Assembly: GCA_029449245.1 (NCBI GenBank)
Contig: JANATF010000007.1
Coordinates: forward strand, 992,001-1,056,000
Origin: Mortierella alpina
Lineage: Eukaryota > Mortierellomycota > Mortierellomycetes > Mortierellales > Mortierellaceae
Length of the DNA stretch: 64,000 bases
Direction of reading: 5' to 3'
Made by a program: the position numbers and the translations under genes. Below the pieces are notes generated by a model. The model saw only the letters and a program-made list of their open reading frames with translations. It was not told the DNA's origin and made no database searches. This document shows positions 21,198-32,977 of the stretch, piece by piece. Positions within the stretch are counted from its first letter, which is position 1, and the number at the start of each line of letters is the position of its first letter.

Positions 21198-23053
21198 ATG
21201 CCCAAACAAAGGCGTGTGGCTCCTCTCAAAGCCGTCAAACTCTCACAAAAAGAACAACTCTCGAAGGCATTACGAGCGTTTCATTCTGACGACCACGACT
21301 TCATTCGAGGTCTACACAAACTGAAAAGTTCAAGGACAGCATCTGTTAAGGAAAGGCAACTTATATGCGATAGAAACACTAGGAACGATGGCATAACACA
21401 GGAAGATCTTGTCAAGTGGGCGAGCCTCTACCTCAATCTAGAACTAGGCCAATCGACCATCTCCAGAATATTGGCCAAGAGAGACAAGCACGATGAACTT
21501 ATCTCAGCAGACAAGGCCACTGTTCGTCGCAACACATCAGTCAAATATCCAGAGATCGAAGAGAAGGTCGCGGCATGGTTTTACAAGTATGAGCACTGTG
21601 TTAACATGACAGGCGACCTCATCAGAAAGAAGGCAGAACTTGTACGTGATGACTTGGGAGTGCCCGACGACAAGTTCAAGGCATCGACTGGTTGGCTGGA
21701 CACCTTCAAAACGAGGCATAATATCACCAAACGCCGTCGATTTGGAGAGAGTGGAGACGTTGACATGGAGATCGTGGAGGAGGAACGCCCCAAGCTTCGT
21801 GAGGTTCTTGATAACGTCGATTGGAGTTGTATTTATAACATGGACGAAACAGCCCTCTTCTATCAGCAAGAGGTAGGTTTCTAATACCGAGCCGTTCCAA
21901 CAGCTGCATTGTGATTCTTGCTAATGAGTTGTCTTTCTACTTCCAGGACACTCACTCTCTGGCTAGCAGAAATCTCGAGGGTCACAAGCAGAGCAAACAC
22001 CGCGTCACTGTTGCTTTGTGCTGTAGCGATGATGGCTCCGACAAGCTACCGCCTCTCGTTATTGGCCATTTCAAATTACCACGATGTTTCAAGGGTGTGA
22101 ACATGAAGACACTTGGATGCACTTACCGCCATAATACCAAGGCATGGATGACAACACAGCTTTTCGTTGAATGGCTCAGGTCGTTCGAATTAAGGATGGA
22201 GCGTCTTCATAAAGAAAAAGTCATCCTGTTACTCGATAATTTCGCAGGACATAAGGCGTCCAAGAACATCAATCTCCCTGAACTTCGCCGCACAAAACTT
22301 GTTTATCTCCCGGCAAACACCACGTCTAAACTGCAGCCTCTGGATGCCGGTATCATCAACAACTTCAAGCTGTTTTATCGTAAAGAATTCAACAGGTGCG
22401 TCTTACGACGCATGGAAGGTATGGACACTGTACGAGTTAGATCAGCCATGGACAGAGCCCTAGGAATCAACAGAGCAACCTCTTTGGAGGAGGATCCAAA
22501 GAAAGCTGTGAGTATACATGTTGGTGAGGCGATTGATTTACTCGTGTGCGCCTGGAACGAAGTCCGCGCCGACACCATTCACAACTGCTACCGTCACTGC
22601 CGCATCAAAACATCACTCGATAATCAGGCAGATATTTCTGAGGACTACCTTGACCCAGTCGCACTGGCGGATATAGAGAGAACGCATGCATTGCTTCAAG
22701 CTCAACGGCCAGGATACTTTCATGGTCCAATGGATATCCAAGCGATTTTGAACTACGAGGACGATGATATTGAACCTTGTGCAGATCCTAATATGTCTTA
22801 TGAAGATCTGTTATTTGCGGACGCTGAGGATGAGCTGCCAACCTCAGAAGATGATACGGAGGAGGAGCCTGCTATTGCGAGAAAGGTGGCGGAGGAGTGT
22901 TTGGTGACAGTCAAGAAATTCATACAGCAGCAAGAAGAGGTCGATTTGGTGCCAGAGTTGGCTTCTCTCAATAGGCTGCTGAGCTACATGGAGTCGAAGC
23001 GTGTTCTCACTTTGGAGCAGACAACTATTCACAAATACTTCGGATTGAATTGA
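21198..23053 (+). CDS. Pogo/Tigger transposase (CENP-B-like HTH, DDE nuclease)
   Basis: Two exons, 21198-21872 and 21947-23053, 593 aa, with a 74-nt intron. It catalyses cut-and-paste movement of the surrounding element. The N-terminus has a psq/CENP-B-type helix-turn-helix (GITQEDLVKWASLYLN, QSTISRILAK) and then a Tc5-type DNA-binding domain (KVAAWFYKYEHCVNMT, GWLDTFKTRHNI). The DDE catalytic core shows YNMDETALFYQ across the intron, ILLLDNFAGHKA and LPANTTSKLQPLDAGII, giving the three acidic residues expected of the pogo branch. The C-terminus is acidic and ends TIHKYFGLN. No stop or frameshift interrupts it, so it may be recent or active. It could also be a domesticated gene, but the flanking inverted repeats argue for a mobile copy. 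Confidence 0.92.
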
Positions 23054-23215
23054 ACTATAAAAAAAATCCCACTCATTTTGGTAATGCATTAAGAGAACAG
23101 TGGTTCCTGCACAATGATATGCGATATGCAGTACGACAACATTATTCAATCTCCCATATGATAAAACTCGGGACGGAGAGTTTTCATGCAATTAGGGAAC
23201 TCATGCAATTTGACA

Positions 23216-23239
23216 GTATGCAATATGACAAGTTTGACT
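23216..23239 (-). repeat. Right terminal inverted repeat
   Basis: Reads GTATGCAATATGACAAGTTT and four more bases on the plus strand, the reverse complement of the left end with one mismatch. It is followed by G and the dinucleotide TA. Confidence 0.9.
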
Positions 23240-23729
23240 GTAATAGTCGTTAGATAGGCAAGACTCTCTCAACCATAGCGACAGTGCCGCCTCAACACCC
23301 AAGTGCCTCTCCTATCTGTGAACCGAGACGCCATTAGTAGGTGGTGGAGCGCATTGAGCCATGCGTATGCCGCCTTATCGTGACAAGCAAGCGTGTCCAT
23401 GTATGCAGTTTTAGCGGCCAAAATCTCACAGCCTTTGCCTCATCGCCTTTTATTCAGCTTTTGATGAATATGAGACGTAGGCTGCATATGAGAGGCCGTC
23501 TGTGATGACTTTTTGGTGGATATTCACCAGTTGAGATCCAGGCGTGAAATACCGACGTTCCGAATTCTATAGCTAGCCCAGTTCTGAAGCGAAAAAGATA
23601 CTGATACATGAACTTTCAGCACGAGCAAGTTAACAACGGTTTATTTGCAGCGGATTGTCCTTTGAGACCAATTGTGCATGAACACTATTTTGCACTCATT
23701 CGGTCCCTGGACAAGATCACCCGCCAAGC
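23240..23729. other. Intergenic, no gene seen
   Basis: About 490 bp between the transposon end and the stop codon of TAF14. It presumably includes the TAF14 3' UTR. No frame or repeat of note. Confidence 0.5.
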
Positions 23730-25374
23730 TCACATTTGATCTAGCCGTTTTGCACAGAACTGCCATAGTTCTTTCAAGAGGTCGTCTCCCAAAGTCCTGA
23801 GATCAATGTGGAATTCGCCTGCTATATTGTCGAAGAGATAACGTGATGGGATGTAAGTCATTTTTTTGCTTTCCATATGCCACCATCATCAAACTATATG
23901 AACCTATATCTCGCACTAGTCTTACCTTCGCCATCTTCCTTGACATACATGTCTGCTGTCTGATTTGCCTTCACCAACTTGACCAACTCGACTAGATCAT
24001 CAGGCTCAAGCTCTTGGAACTTTTGTGCAAGCACCTGTATGTTAATCTGAAACGAAAAGACGATTTTCGTACGCGGAGAATATTAATACCATCGACCTAA
24101 CCACGTCATACGAGATTGTGAAAACGAACAGGATCCAGTCTCCATACCTCATTGCTCCATTCGTCGCCAGATCCGGCATCACTGCTGTCTTGACTATCCT
24201 CGTCTGAGCTCCTGTCTTCCTTGATCCGTTTCGTGTTCTTCTTTAACGTCGTTTCCCGTCGTCGCTTATGTGCCTTTCCCTCACTCTCGCTGGATAGCAG
24301 GCTGTCCCGATCTGATATTGTCTCGATTGGTGGGTTCAACAGCTTTAGAAAGCTTGGCTTTAGATCTGGTTTGAATGTCTATTTTTTTTTTTCGAAAGGG
24401 GAAGGTAAATGTAGCATAGAAGGAAATCAATACCTAATCGATAATATGGATGTGTACCATGGGATAGTGGTAAACAAAGATTCGAATGTTGCCTACCAAT
24501 GTGTGTGCAATTTCATAGTGTCCAGTTTGAAAGTTCAAGTCGTGATCCAGAACAAACGGTGCGGTCGATTTGTCTGCAAAGTGAAGCATGATTTTCATAT
24601 CGAACTCGCCCCAGCCCTTTTCCTGAAGTTCGAAGGGATACTCAGTCACCTCTGCATGATAGTACGCGCAGGAGCAAAACAAGAGTTGGGAAGTGATTAG
24701 CACACGCGAGGAAGAAAAAAACGACAGTAGGGCTATACAGTAATACGTCTTTAGACATGGACTCACTCCTGAGTGGTTGTTCAAATGTATGGTGAAGAAT
24801 GTACTCGACGTGGTCCACATATGGCAGTGTTTCCTCTTCTCCGTTCGCGTTGATGCCGAGCAGAGATATCTTCCACTTGCGCATGGGGAAGCCATGCTGC
24901 TTCTGTCCCTTGACAATGTGTTGGTCAGTGATCACCTATTCAAGGATGCGAGAACGGGGTCACGGATCAGTAAGGTGCATTTGTTCTCGTTTCAAAGTGT
25001 TCCATAAAACGCATAGAGTGCATCAATCAGCAGGACAAAAGACAGTCGCTAAATGAGTGCACCAGAGTATGAAAGACGATTGATTGTTTACCTTGATCTC
25101 TTTGGTGATATTCTTTTAGTTGTCATGAGGTTGTCATGAGGAAAAAAAGAAGAGAGTCCAGAGTAGCAGAGAGGTCAGCAGTCAGAGACAACGAATGAGA
25201 GAAGAAAAGTTAGAGAAAAAGACGTGCAATTAGTATTTTGTGTTCAGGGGCAGACCATGGCAATAAGGTTTTCTGTGCTCTGTGGTGGTGGTGTTGTATC
25301 AATTGGCCGTCCCATCGGGCGCGTCCTTGCCGCGTGGGATTCATAGAAGGTTTGTTTCATCATACCTGTGGCAT
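23730..25374 (-). CDS. TAF14: YEATS-domain subunit of TFIID and chromatin complexes
   Basis: Seven exons: 25374-25366 (tentative), 25112-25092, 24935-24767, 24651-24497, 24378-24148, 24046-23926 and 23821-23730; the sum is in frame at 265 aa. TAF14-type proteins are shared by TFIID, TFIIF, SWI/SNF, INO80 and NuA3 and read acylated lysines on histone H3. The YEATS domain begins ITKEIKVITDQHIV and includes HGFPMRKWKISL, YVDHVEYILH, EKGWGEFDMK and HYEIAHTL. A charged linker with basic KKNTKRIK and acidic stretches follows. The C-terminal extraterminal-type domain has LEPDDLVELVKLV, DMYVKEDGE and GEFHIDLRTLGDDLLKELW. The first exon (MPQ) rests only on a good donor and correct phase. RAD3 lies head to head upstream. 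Confidence 0.9.
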
Positions 25375-26036
25375 TGTGAGGGAGCTGTTATTTTTCAAAC
25401 GAGGGTAGGTGCGTGTGCGTGGGGGAATGTATGTACGAGGGACGGCAATGACGCTAGGCCTGGGTCAAATAGAGTACCAGGGGAGCACAGCACTCCTCAC
25501 GGAGAATTAAGAATGTTCCCTGGAATAAGGAACTATGCGAATGTGTGTGTGTGTGTGTGGTCCAAGTGATCAGGAAAGGACAAAAGAGGAAGTGGGGGGG
25601 GGGGCAGGGTCCGCAACGAGAGGTCGAGGCAGCAGGGCGTGGTGGATGATGAAGAGCCAATGCAGAGGGTTGACAGTAAGGAGCGCGGGTGACTGATGAG
25701 ATTGGAATTGAATGGAAAACGGAATGAAGTGAAGAGAGAGGAAAGAGAGAAGAGAGAAGGAAGGAAGAAAAAAAAAAAGAGTTTTTTGATCACCATCGGT
25801 CGGTCAGCTCGCTCGCAGTGACGTAGCATACAGCCTTGAGTGACTTGCATGGCCTGGAGGGTAAAGAGCAAAGGTCTTTTCTCTGCTTGCCTCCGCCAAC
25901 CTTCTTTAAAGTCTGGACACACCTGTTCGTGCTGCGACCTCCCACCACCTCACTTCACTGCCAGAAAGCACAACCAGACCCCACAGCCTCTAGTCCGAAC
26001 CACACAGGGGCACGCACCGCTCAACACCTCTTTACA
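25375..26036. promoter_or_regulatory. Divergent promoter region, TAF14 and RAD3
   Basis: About 660 bp between the tentative TAF14 start and the RAD3 start. It contains a (GT)n run near 25543-25560, a G9 run near 25596 and GA-rich sequence near 25730-25780. No coding frame is convincing. Both genes must be driven from here. Confidence 0.5.
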
Positions 26037-29012
26037 ATGCTGTAAGACGAATCTTCTAGCCGATCGCTTTTTGCTCTTTCGGAGCATGCCTAACATCAAA
26101 CGGCAATCATTCAACTTGTAGCTTTGAAATCGACGGACTTCCGGTGTACTTTCCCTATGACAGGATTTACCCCGAGCAGTACGCATATATGTGCTCGCTG
26201 AAGCAGACTTTAGATGCCCAGGTACATTGGTGTCCTAAACAAGGACCATTGCATTCAGGCCGGCAGTATATTGTCGCCGCTCAACTATGCAAACAGAGCA
26301 AATTTATTCTTGCTCGTTGCTTATTCTCGCCACTCTTTGATCTGTTCCCTTTTCGTTAGGGACATGGTGTACTAGAGATGCCTTCAGGAACTGGAAAGAC
26401 AGTATCTCTGTTGTCGCTCATCGTTTCATATCAACAGGTCAGTTTGTATCCGAAGCATTCGACGCAGGACGCCACCAAATTTCGAAGGGGTCACAAAGCG
26501 CTAACATGATGACAAAAAATCTGCTGTGCATTAACTGTGCATTGATAGTTCTATCCAGAGAAACGCAAGCTCATCTACTGTTCACGTACTGTGCCCGAGA
26601 TCGAGAAGGCGTTGGCAGAGTTGAAGCGGCTCATTGAATACCGGAAGAGCTGCGGCCTACAGGAAAACATTCTCGGTCTGGGATTGACCAGTCGTCGCAA
26701 CATGTGTCTTCACCCCTCAGTCAGCAAGGAGAGAAAAGGAAAAGTGGTCGATGCTCGGTGTCGAAATCTGACGGCATCATGGGTTCGTGAGGCAGCGCAG
26801 GCGGGACAGGACATTGAGACATGCTCGTTCTACGAGAATCTTGAAAACGCCGAAGTGCGTGAGGTCGTTCCAGATTCAGTCTACACTCTCGACGACATCA
26901 AGGAAATCGGAAAAGCCCAAAATATGTGCCCTTACTATATGGCTCGTCGTATGGTAGGCGTAATTTTACATACCGTGAGCTGATATTGACCATGGATGGA
27001 AATACTGAAAACTGATATGAATGTTACCTTTTGTAGCTTGGATATGCGAATGTTGTCATTTACTCGTACCACTATATGCTGGACCCTAAAATCGCAGATC
27101 TTATTTCAAAAGAAATGTCCAAGGAATCAATTGTCGTTTTCGACGAGGCGCATAATATCGGTTAGTGGCTGTTCTAACATGTTGTTATGTGCGAGGTGTA
27201 TCGCGCTATATTGTTGCCAATCGTCTGACCTGTCACATCCCCCCTACCACTAGATAACGTCTGTATCGAGTCTTTGAGTCTGGATATTATGCGGCCCACA
27301 TTGGAGGCAAGCTCAAAGAGCATCACTCAACTGAGTGAACGGATCGAGCAGATGAAGCGACAAGGGTCAGAGAAACTCAAGAACGAATACGAGAAGCTAG
27401 TACAAGGACTGCAGGACACGCTACAGGCCAGAGATGACGACTTGGTCATGTCTAATCCTGCATTGCCGGACGATCTTTTACACGAGGCTGTTCCTGGCAA
27501 TATCCGAAAGGCGGAGCATTTCGTCGCCTTCTTGAAGCGTTTCAATGAGTATCTCAAGACAAGATTGCGGGTCCTCAATGTGACGGCAGAGACACCCACA
27601 TCATTCTTGAGGCATCTGAAAGAAATTACCTACATTGAGCCCAAGCCCCTTCAGTTTGCCGCGGAACGACTTTCGCTTTTGATCCGCACCCTCGAGATCA
27701 ATAACTTGGACGAGCTTCAGTCATTAACAAAGGTGGCCGCATTCGCGACATTAGTGGCAACCTACGACAAGGGGTTCATGCTAGTGTTGGAGCCATACGA
27801 GAGCGATAATGCCACAGTCCCCAATCCGATTCTACGATTTGCGTGTCTGGATGCTGCCATCGCCATCCGACCAGTCTTTGAGCGGTTCTCGTCTGTTATT
27901 ATCACCTCAGGAACTCTTTCACCACTGGACATGTACCCCAAGATTCTGGACTTTAAGGCCACCGTTCTGGAGAGCTATCCTATGACCCTGACACGGAATT
28001 GTTTCTTGCCTATGGTCATCACGCGAGGCTCGGATCAAGTTGCCATATCGTCCAAATTTGAAGTCCGAAACGATCCTGCCGTGGTCCGGAATTTCGGCAA
28101 TATCTTGATTGAATTTGGCAAGATCGTGCCGGATGGCATTGTGGCCTTCTTCCCCAGTTATCTCTACATGGAGAGCATCATCGCCATGTGGCACGAAATG
28201 GTTCGATTCTCATTTCAGTCATGCTTTTTATTCATTTGCATTTGAGCTTGTCAGTCCTCCAAGTGACTGACGCTGATTCTATTCTCCGTTTAATTTAGGG
28301 AATGTTGACGGAGGCATGGAAGTCCAAGCTAATTTTTGTGGAAACCCCTGATGCGGCCGAAACCTCGATTGCCCTCGACAATTACCGTCGTGCATGCGAG
28401 AATGGACGGGGCGCCATCTTGCTAGCTGTCGCCCGTGGTAAAGTTTCGGAAGGAATCGATTTCGATCATCACTATGGCCGAGCTGTCGTCATGTTCGGCA
28501 TTCCGTACCAGTACACCGAATCGAGGATCTTGAAGGCTCGTCTAGAGTTTCTAAGGGACGAGCATCGAGTACGAGAGAATGACTTTTTGACGTTCGATGC
28601 ACTCCGTCATGCTGCTCAGTGCTTGGGACGCGTTTTGAGAGGAAAGACGGATTATGGCCTGATGGTGTTTGCAGACCGCAGGTATGCACGACAGGACAAA
28701 CGCTCAAAGTTGCCAAAGTGGATTAATCAGTACATCACGGACACCAGTGTGAACCTGTCGACGGACATGGGCATTGCAATCGCTAAAAAGTTTTTGAGGT
28801 CAATGGCGCAACCACTCGAGACACATGCTCAGCTGGGCGTCAGTCTGTGGACATTGGAGGACGTCCTGTCGAGGCAGAGGGTGCAGAAAGAGAAGCTGGA
28901 GAGAGCTGGCGCATCCGCATCAGGGTCGCGCCAACAGCCTCTCCACAGCGCCGAGGCCGAGAGACTCTTCCAGGAACGTGCTCGTGGAACTGAGTATATG
29001 GAGGTCAACTGA
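26037..29012 (+). CDS. RAD3: XPD/Rad3 DNA helicase, TFIIH subunit
   Basis: Seven exons: 26037-26041, 26122-26221, 26360-26437, 26549-26953, 27037-27160, 27254-28200 and 28299-29012, 790 aa, close to the usual 760-780. The 5'-3' helicase opens DNA in nucleotide excision repair and is a core TFIIH subunit. The first exon is only ATGCT; it joins in phase to [19 protein letters not shown], which matches the family N-terminus. Walker A is MPSGTGKT, the DEAH box is [12 protein letters not shown], and motif VI is [14 protein letters not shown]. The four iron-sulfur cysteines appear in MCLHPSV, ARCRNL, TCSFYEN and MCPYYMARR. The arch domain lies in exon 6. It converges on the peptidase gene with 75 bp between stops. 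Confidence 0.96.
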
Positions 29013-29087
29013 AGCGGGCTCATAGCATGATCGCAAAGCAGAATACAAACACAATTGTACAAATGTCGAATAAGAAAAGTATGCGTG

Positions 29088-32000
29088 TTATGACTTGGTT
29101 TCACTACATTGGCTATGACCATTTTGACGACTGGTGGTAATTCCATGTCCCATGGTCAAGGGTGTACCACCCTCCATTTGCACATTGCCAAGGAGGAACA
29201 CAACTTCTCTAGCCCAGTTCTTGACACGATCGTCCTGAGTCCCGTTTCCAAAGTGGCCCCGGTTCTCGTCAATCATGAGAACACACGCCTCTTTCCCCTC
29301 AGCGCCATACCAAGGCTCGAGCCTAGATCGCAAACGGGCCACGAACTTTGTTGACTGCGTGTAGTCAACTCTTTGGTCCCGTTCACCGCAGCAGATCATG
29401 AGCGCCGGTCGTCTTGAGGTAAGAGGGGGAGGTCCAAACGTTGCGGACGTCGCATCGGGAGTCTCCTCCGAACAGCACTCGGATGCTGCTGCAGAAGTGG
29501 AGAGTGTTGCACTGGATTTCTCTGTTGAGGCCGAGGCTGCAAGACGCTTCTGCTGCTTGTCGATTCGCTGCCGTCGCATCACATCCTGCTTCTGGCCATC
29601 GTATTCTGGGATGGTATCATAGGGTGCATAGCTGACCATGTAGTCGTAGATCTCCTCGGATTCTGCAGGGTTACCCCACTCGAGATATTCAACTTTTGTG
29701 AGTGGGATCTCGGGATCGAGCATTGTAGTCATGGGGTCCAAGAAGGGCACTGACATGATGATGGCTCTGAAAAGATCCGGTCGCATGTTGGAGACAGCGC
29801 CTTTTGTAAAATTATGTTTTCGGGTTAGTCAATGGCTCCTTTCAATCATAACGAACCCGGAAAATAAAAAAATCATGTTCGGTTCCTCCCTTTCTTACCC
29901 ATCAATAGCCCTCCAGCACTGACCCCGCTTGCTGTCAGTCTCCTTGGATTCGTATATCCAGCCTCCACCAGATGTTCTGCCACATTGATGAAATCCGTGA
30001 ACGTGTTCCTCTTGTGTTCGAGCTTTCCTTGATGGTACCACATCGTGCCGAGCTCTGATCCGCCACGAACGTGTGCCAGTGCAATGATCCAGCCACGTTC
30101 CAAGAGTGGGAAATGCTCGACTCGGAAGTCAATGTCTGTCGGGACACCATAGGCACCATAGGCACGCATCAGGGTCGGGTTCCTTCCATTGAGCTGCAGG
30201 TTTTTGCGATGCAAGAGGGTCACGGGGATCTTGGCCTTGCCATCCTCCGAGTCGACATTGATCCTGGTGCATGTGTATTTGGAGCGATCCAGACGGTGGA
30301 TAGGGTGGACCCGAAGGGCGGTCATGACGCGTGAGGCCATATCATATTCGTACGTTGCTTCATGTGCATAGGGCGAGTTGAGCGTGAATTGGAAGGAATC
30401 TGTTTCGTAGTCCTATTAACACGTACAGGAAACAAATGCATGTCAGCAGGGCGGAGAGTACGAGATGTGTCCGCGGGGGAGATATTGAAGACTTACCAAG
30501 TTCACCCCTGCACCGATGGTGCAGAACTGCTCTGGGAGTGGAACCTCGTGAGCCATCCCAGTTTCAAAGTGATAGCAGGTCACTACTGGCAATGCATCGC
30601 GCTTAGCATAAATGACCATGAAATTCTAGGATGCCATGAGAGAGAGACAGAGTATGAGATGGATTAGATATTAGTATCTGGTCGTAAGCCATCTCAATGA
30701 CAGCGATGGTTATGAGGTAGCAAGGCAATATTCAGTACCTTGAAAATATCCACGTCTTCGATCTTTTCCCCATCCTTGGCTTCCATCAATTCGACCCACG
30801 ACTCTCGGTTAGGGTCGTTGCGGTTCGCACGCATCACCCGAAAGTTCTTTTTCGGGTTAGCATTGGTTAGGATATAATAATGATCCTAAGGTCAAAAAAA
30901 CCGAATTGGTTGGTTAATATAGTTGCCTTTAAGTCGTTTTTCTTTGACCAAATGCACATAGTCCTGATGTTACAGAAAGTAAAGCTCAACATACATCGTG
31001 GTGATCAACATAATACTCGACACCATCCTCTCTGGGCGCAATGACCGTCAGTTCCGGCAGTGCTCCTGTCGAAAAATCATGTCCTGCATCCAAAACGCGA
31101 ACCTCTGAGGATGAAAGGGAGTTGCCGTTGATGGTGACAAAGCGCTGATCTTTTGTCGAACCAACATCGACAAAGATGCTGTCATCGTCTTCTTGGAAAA
31201 CAAGGATATCTTCCTCCTGAGGTGTGCCAATACGATGAGCCCAGACCTGATGGGGACGAAGAACATCTGTGGACTTGGTGTAATATACAGTTTTGTTGTC
31301 GTTACCCCACACAAAATTAAATACATCCTCCAGCACCTCCTACGATCGAGTTTTTTTTGATCCATTAGAGTGAGATTTCATGTTAGTGCTGTGGGTGGCC
31401 GATGATCATGTCAATATCCCCGTAAGGCCATAGAGTAGGAAGGTTGGTCTCGTCAAAATCTGTACCTCAAAGGGTTCGCTCCGGCTCAAATCTCTAAAAT
31501 GCAATGATCCCAATTCTTCGCCTTCCTCCAGCGTCAGAAACGAAAATATTTGATGGCCAGTCGACAGGAGCACCTTCTTGACGTTGCAATTGTCCGGTAA
31601 GTAAGCAGAATCCAGCAAGATTTCCTATTGTGGTGAGAACAAGTATGCAGATCAAAATATCAGCACGGCGATCTACTGCGTAGGTGCGTGCAGGGATTTC
31701 TGGTTGAGCTGGCGCTTCACAGTACCTCTCTTGCCATGGCTGACTTTCGTCTCCTGCAATATACCATGCCATGTCGACTGGTCTTGGTATAGTATTCGTA
31801 TCCTTTCACAACGGTTGTCAATGGCGCCGAGATTCGTTTGGTCCGCAAAACCTGCTTCATCTCCTGTGATGTTCAATTCAATTGTAAAAAATGACGTGTT
31901 AATTTGTCTGATATGAGAGGATTTCAGATCAATCCTGTATAGGCCTGAATAACAACAAGACCACGCTCCTTGCCCTGTTCAAAAGGTGAATCGCTGCTGT

Positions 32001-32711
32001 CTCCGATGCAAAGTACTCGTGTGCATATCTAACAGGCCAGAAGGAAGATCCGTATTGTTAAATAAGCGAGCGCGAGCAATGGGTGCTTTTAAACAAGAGT
32101 ATCTCTACCGCCTGGTATGTACGTGTTTTCTGCTTGGATGTAATCACGAAGGTCCTAGATGGAATTGAATAAAGTATGATCAGACGAGGCTCGCTTATAC
32201 CCGATCTATTGCACGATCTGGCTGCAGCATGCAAGATTGCCATATTTCCTTCTTACTGGATCATCCTTGTTTGCCATCCACCCGTATTCATCCACACGGA
32301 CTCTTCCGAGAACTCTAGTTTCTTTCGGTATCTTTTTTGGGGCTTTTGGCGGTGTAGGTCTATTCGGCGATGAATGGACGGGCTATTAAGATGTGATCCG
32401 AAAATACCTCCTACGCACAAAATCGCTCCTGTGAGCATATGGATGTGCATGGGGGCTTACTGTTTAAAGACGGCTCGCAAAGTCCCCAAAAAACTCAGAT
32501 CGCGCCTCTGTTGGAGCTGAAAGGGGCATTCTGAGATCGAAGCAACACGCCGAAGACTAGAGGTCAGGGTCCGCCGGGGTGTGACAACGGTCCTGACGGC
32601 GGAAGAAATAGGAACGAAGCCAAGCTGAGTCCGCTGGTCAACCTTGACCCAAGGGTGCTTGTGGGGGTGGTGACATTGTACCCGTGCAAGCAGGCCCCGA
32701 GTAATGGGCAT
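29088..32711 (-). CDS. Prolyl-oligopeptidase family S9A (oligopeptidase B-like), probably mitochondrial
   Basis: Eleven exons: 32711-32643 (tentative), 32382-32257, 32154-32123, 32028-31974, 31863-31726, 31624-31466, 31339-30995, 30885-30739, 30625-30497, 30412-29899 and 29800-29088; the sum is in frame at 808 aa. The family cuts peptides after basic or prolyl residues. The propeller starts at GRVRVDEYGWMANKDDP and includes VKGYEYYTKTSRHG and VYYVDHHD-like blades. The catalytic domain shows YGAYGVPTD, HVRGGSELG, the nucleophile motif GVSAGGLLMG, the Asp in CGERDQRVDY and the His in NRGHFG. The tentative first exon reads MPITRGLLARVQCHHPHK, like a mitochondrial leader. The intron after LLN appears to use a GC donor. 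The 5' end is the weakest part. Confidence 0.88.
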
Positions 32712-32977
32712 TGCGAAATGAAGTTTGGCGAGAGAGAATGGGCGTGGTGAAGGAGAGGCAGCAGGGAGCAGGCGGGAAGTGCTCCGAGCGCTTGAACGCA
32801 GGAACCGCTGTGTGGCTGGGGCGTTGTTTATGCGGTGTCCTCTTTTGGAACATGCGCTTCAAATAGCGAGGGGCGATGCACATCTAGCAACACCTCAGCT
32901 CGTCTTCCGTCTTCATTACTTGTCTTTGGCATCATCACTCCAGCACAGAGGATATACATCAATATTTCACATTCACC
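32712..32977. promoter_or_regulatory. Short divergent promoter, peptidase and SF3B6
   Basis: About 266 bp separate the tentative peptidase start from the SF3B6 start. The same stretch on the minus strand is an open frame from 32883 that looks like a mitochondrial presequence (ILSRQTSFRNAHYS), so part of it may be transcribed leader of the peptidase. Confidence 0.45.

Larger units (their letters stand above)
20931..23239 (+). mobile_element. Pogo/Tigger-type DNA transposon, about 2.3 kb
   Basis: The element is bounded by inverted 24-bp ends that match at 23 positions (20931-20954 and 23216-23239) and contains one complete two-exon transposase. A further word, TTTCATGCAATTAG, lies inside both ends (about 20972 and 23182) as a direct, not inverted, repeat. 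The right end is followed by G and then TA (23241-23242), the target of the Tc1/mariner-pogo superfamily. At the left end no TA flanks the repeat, so the exact left boundary or the target duplication has changed. Confidence 0.85.
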
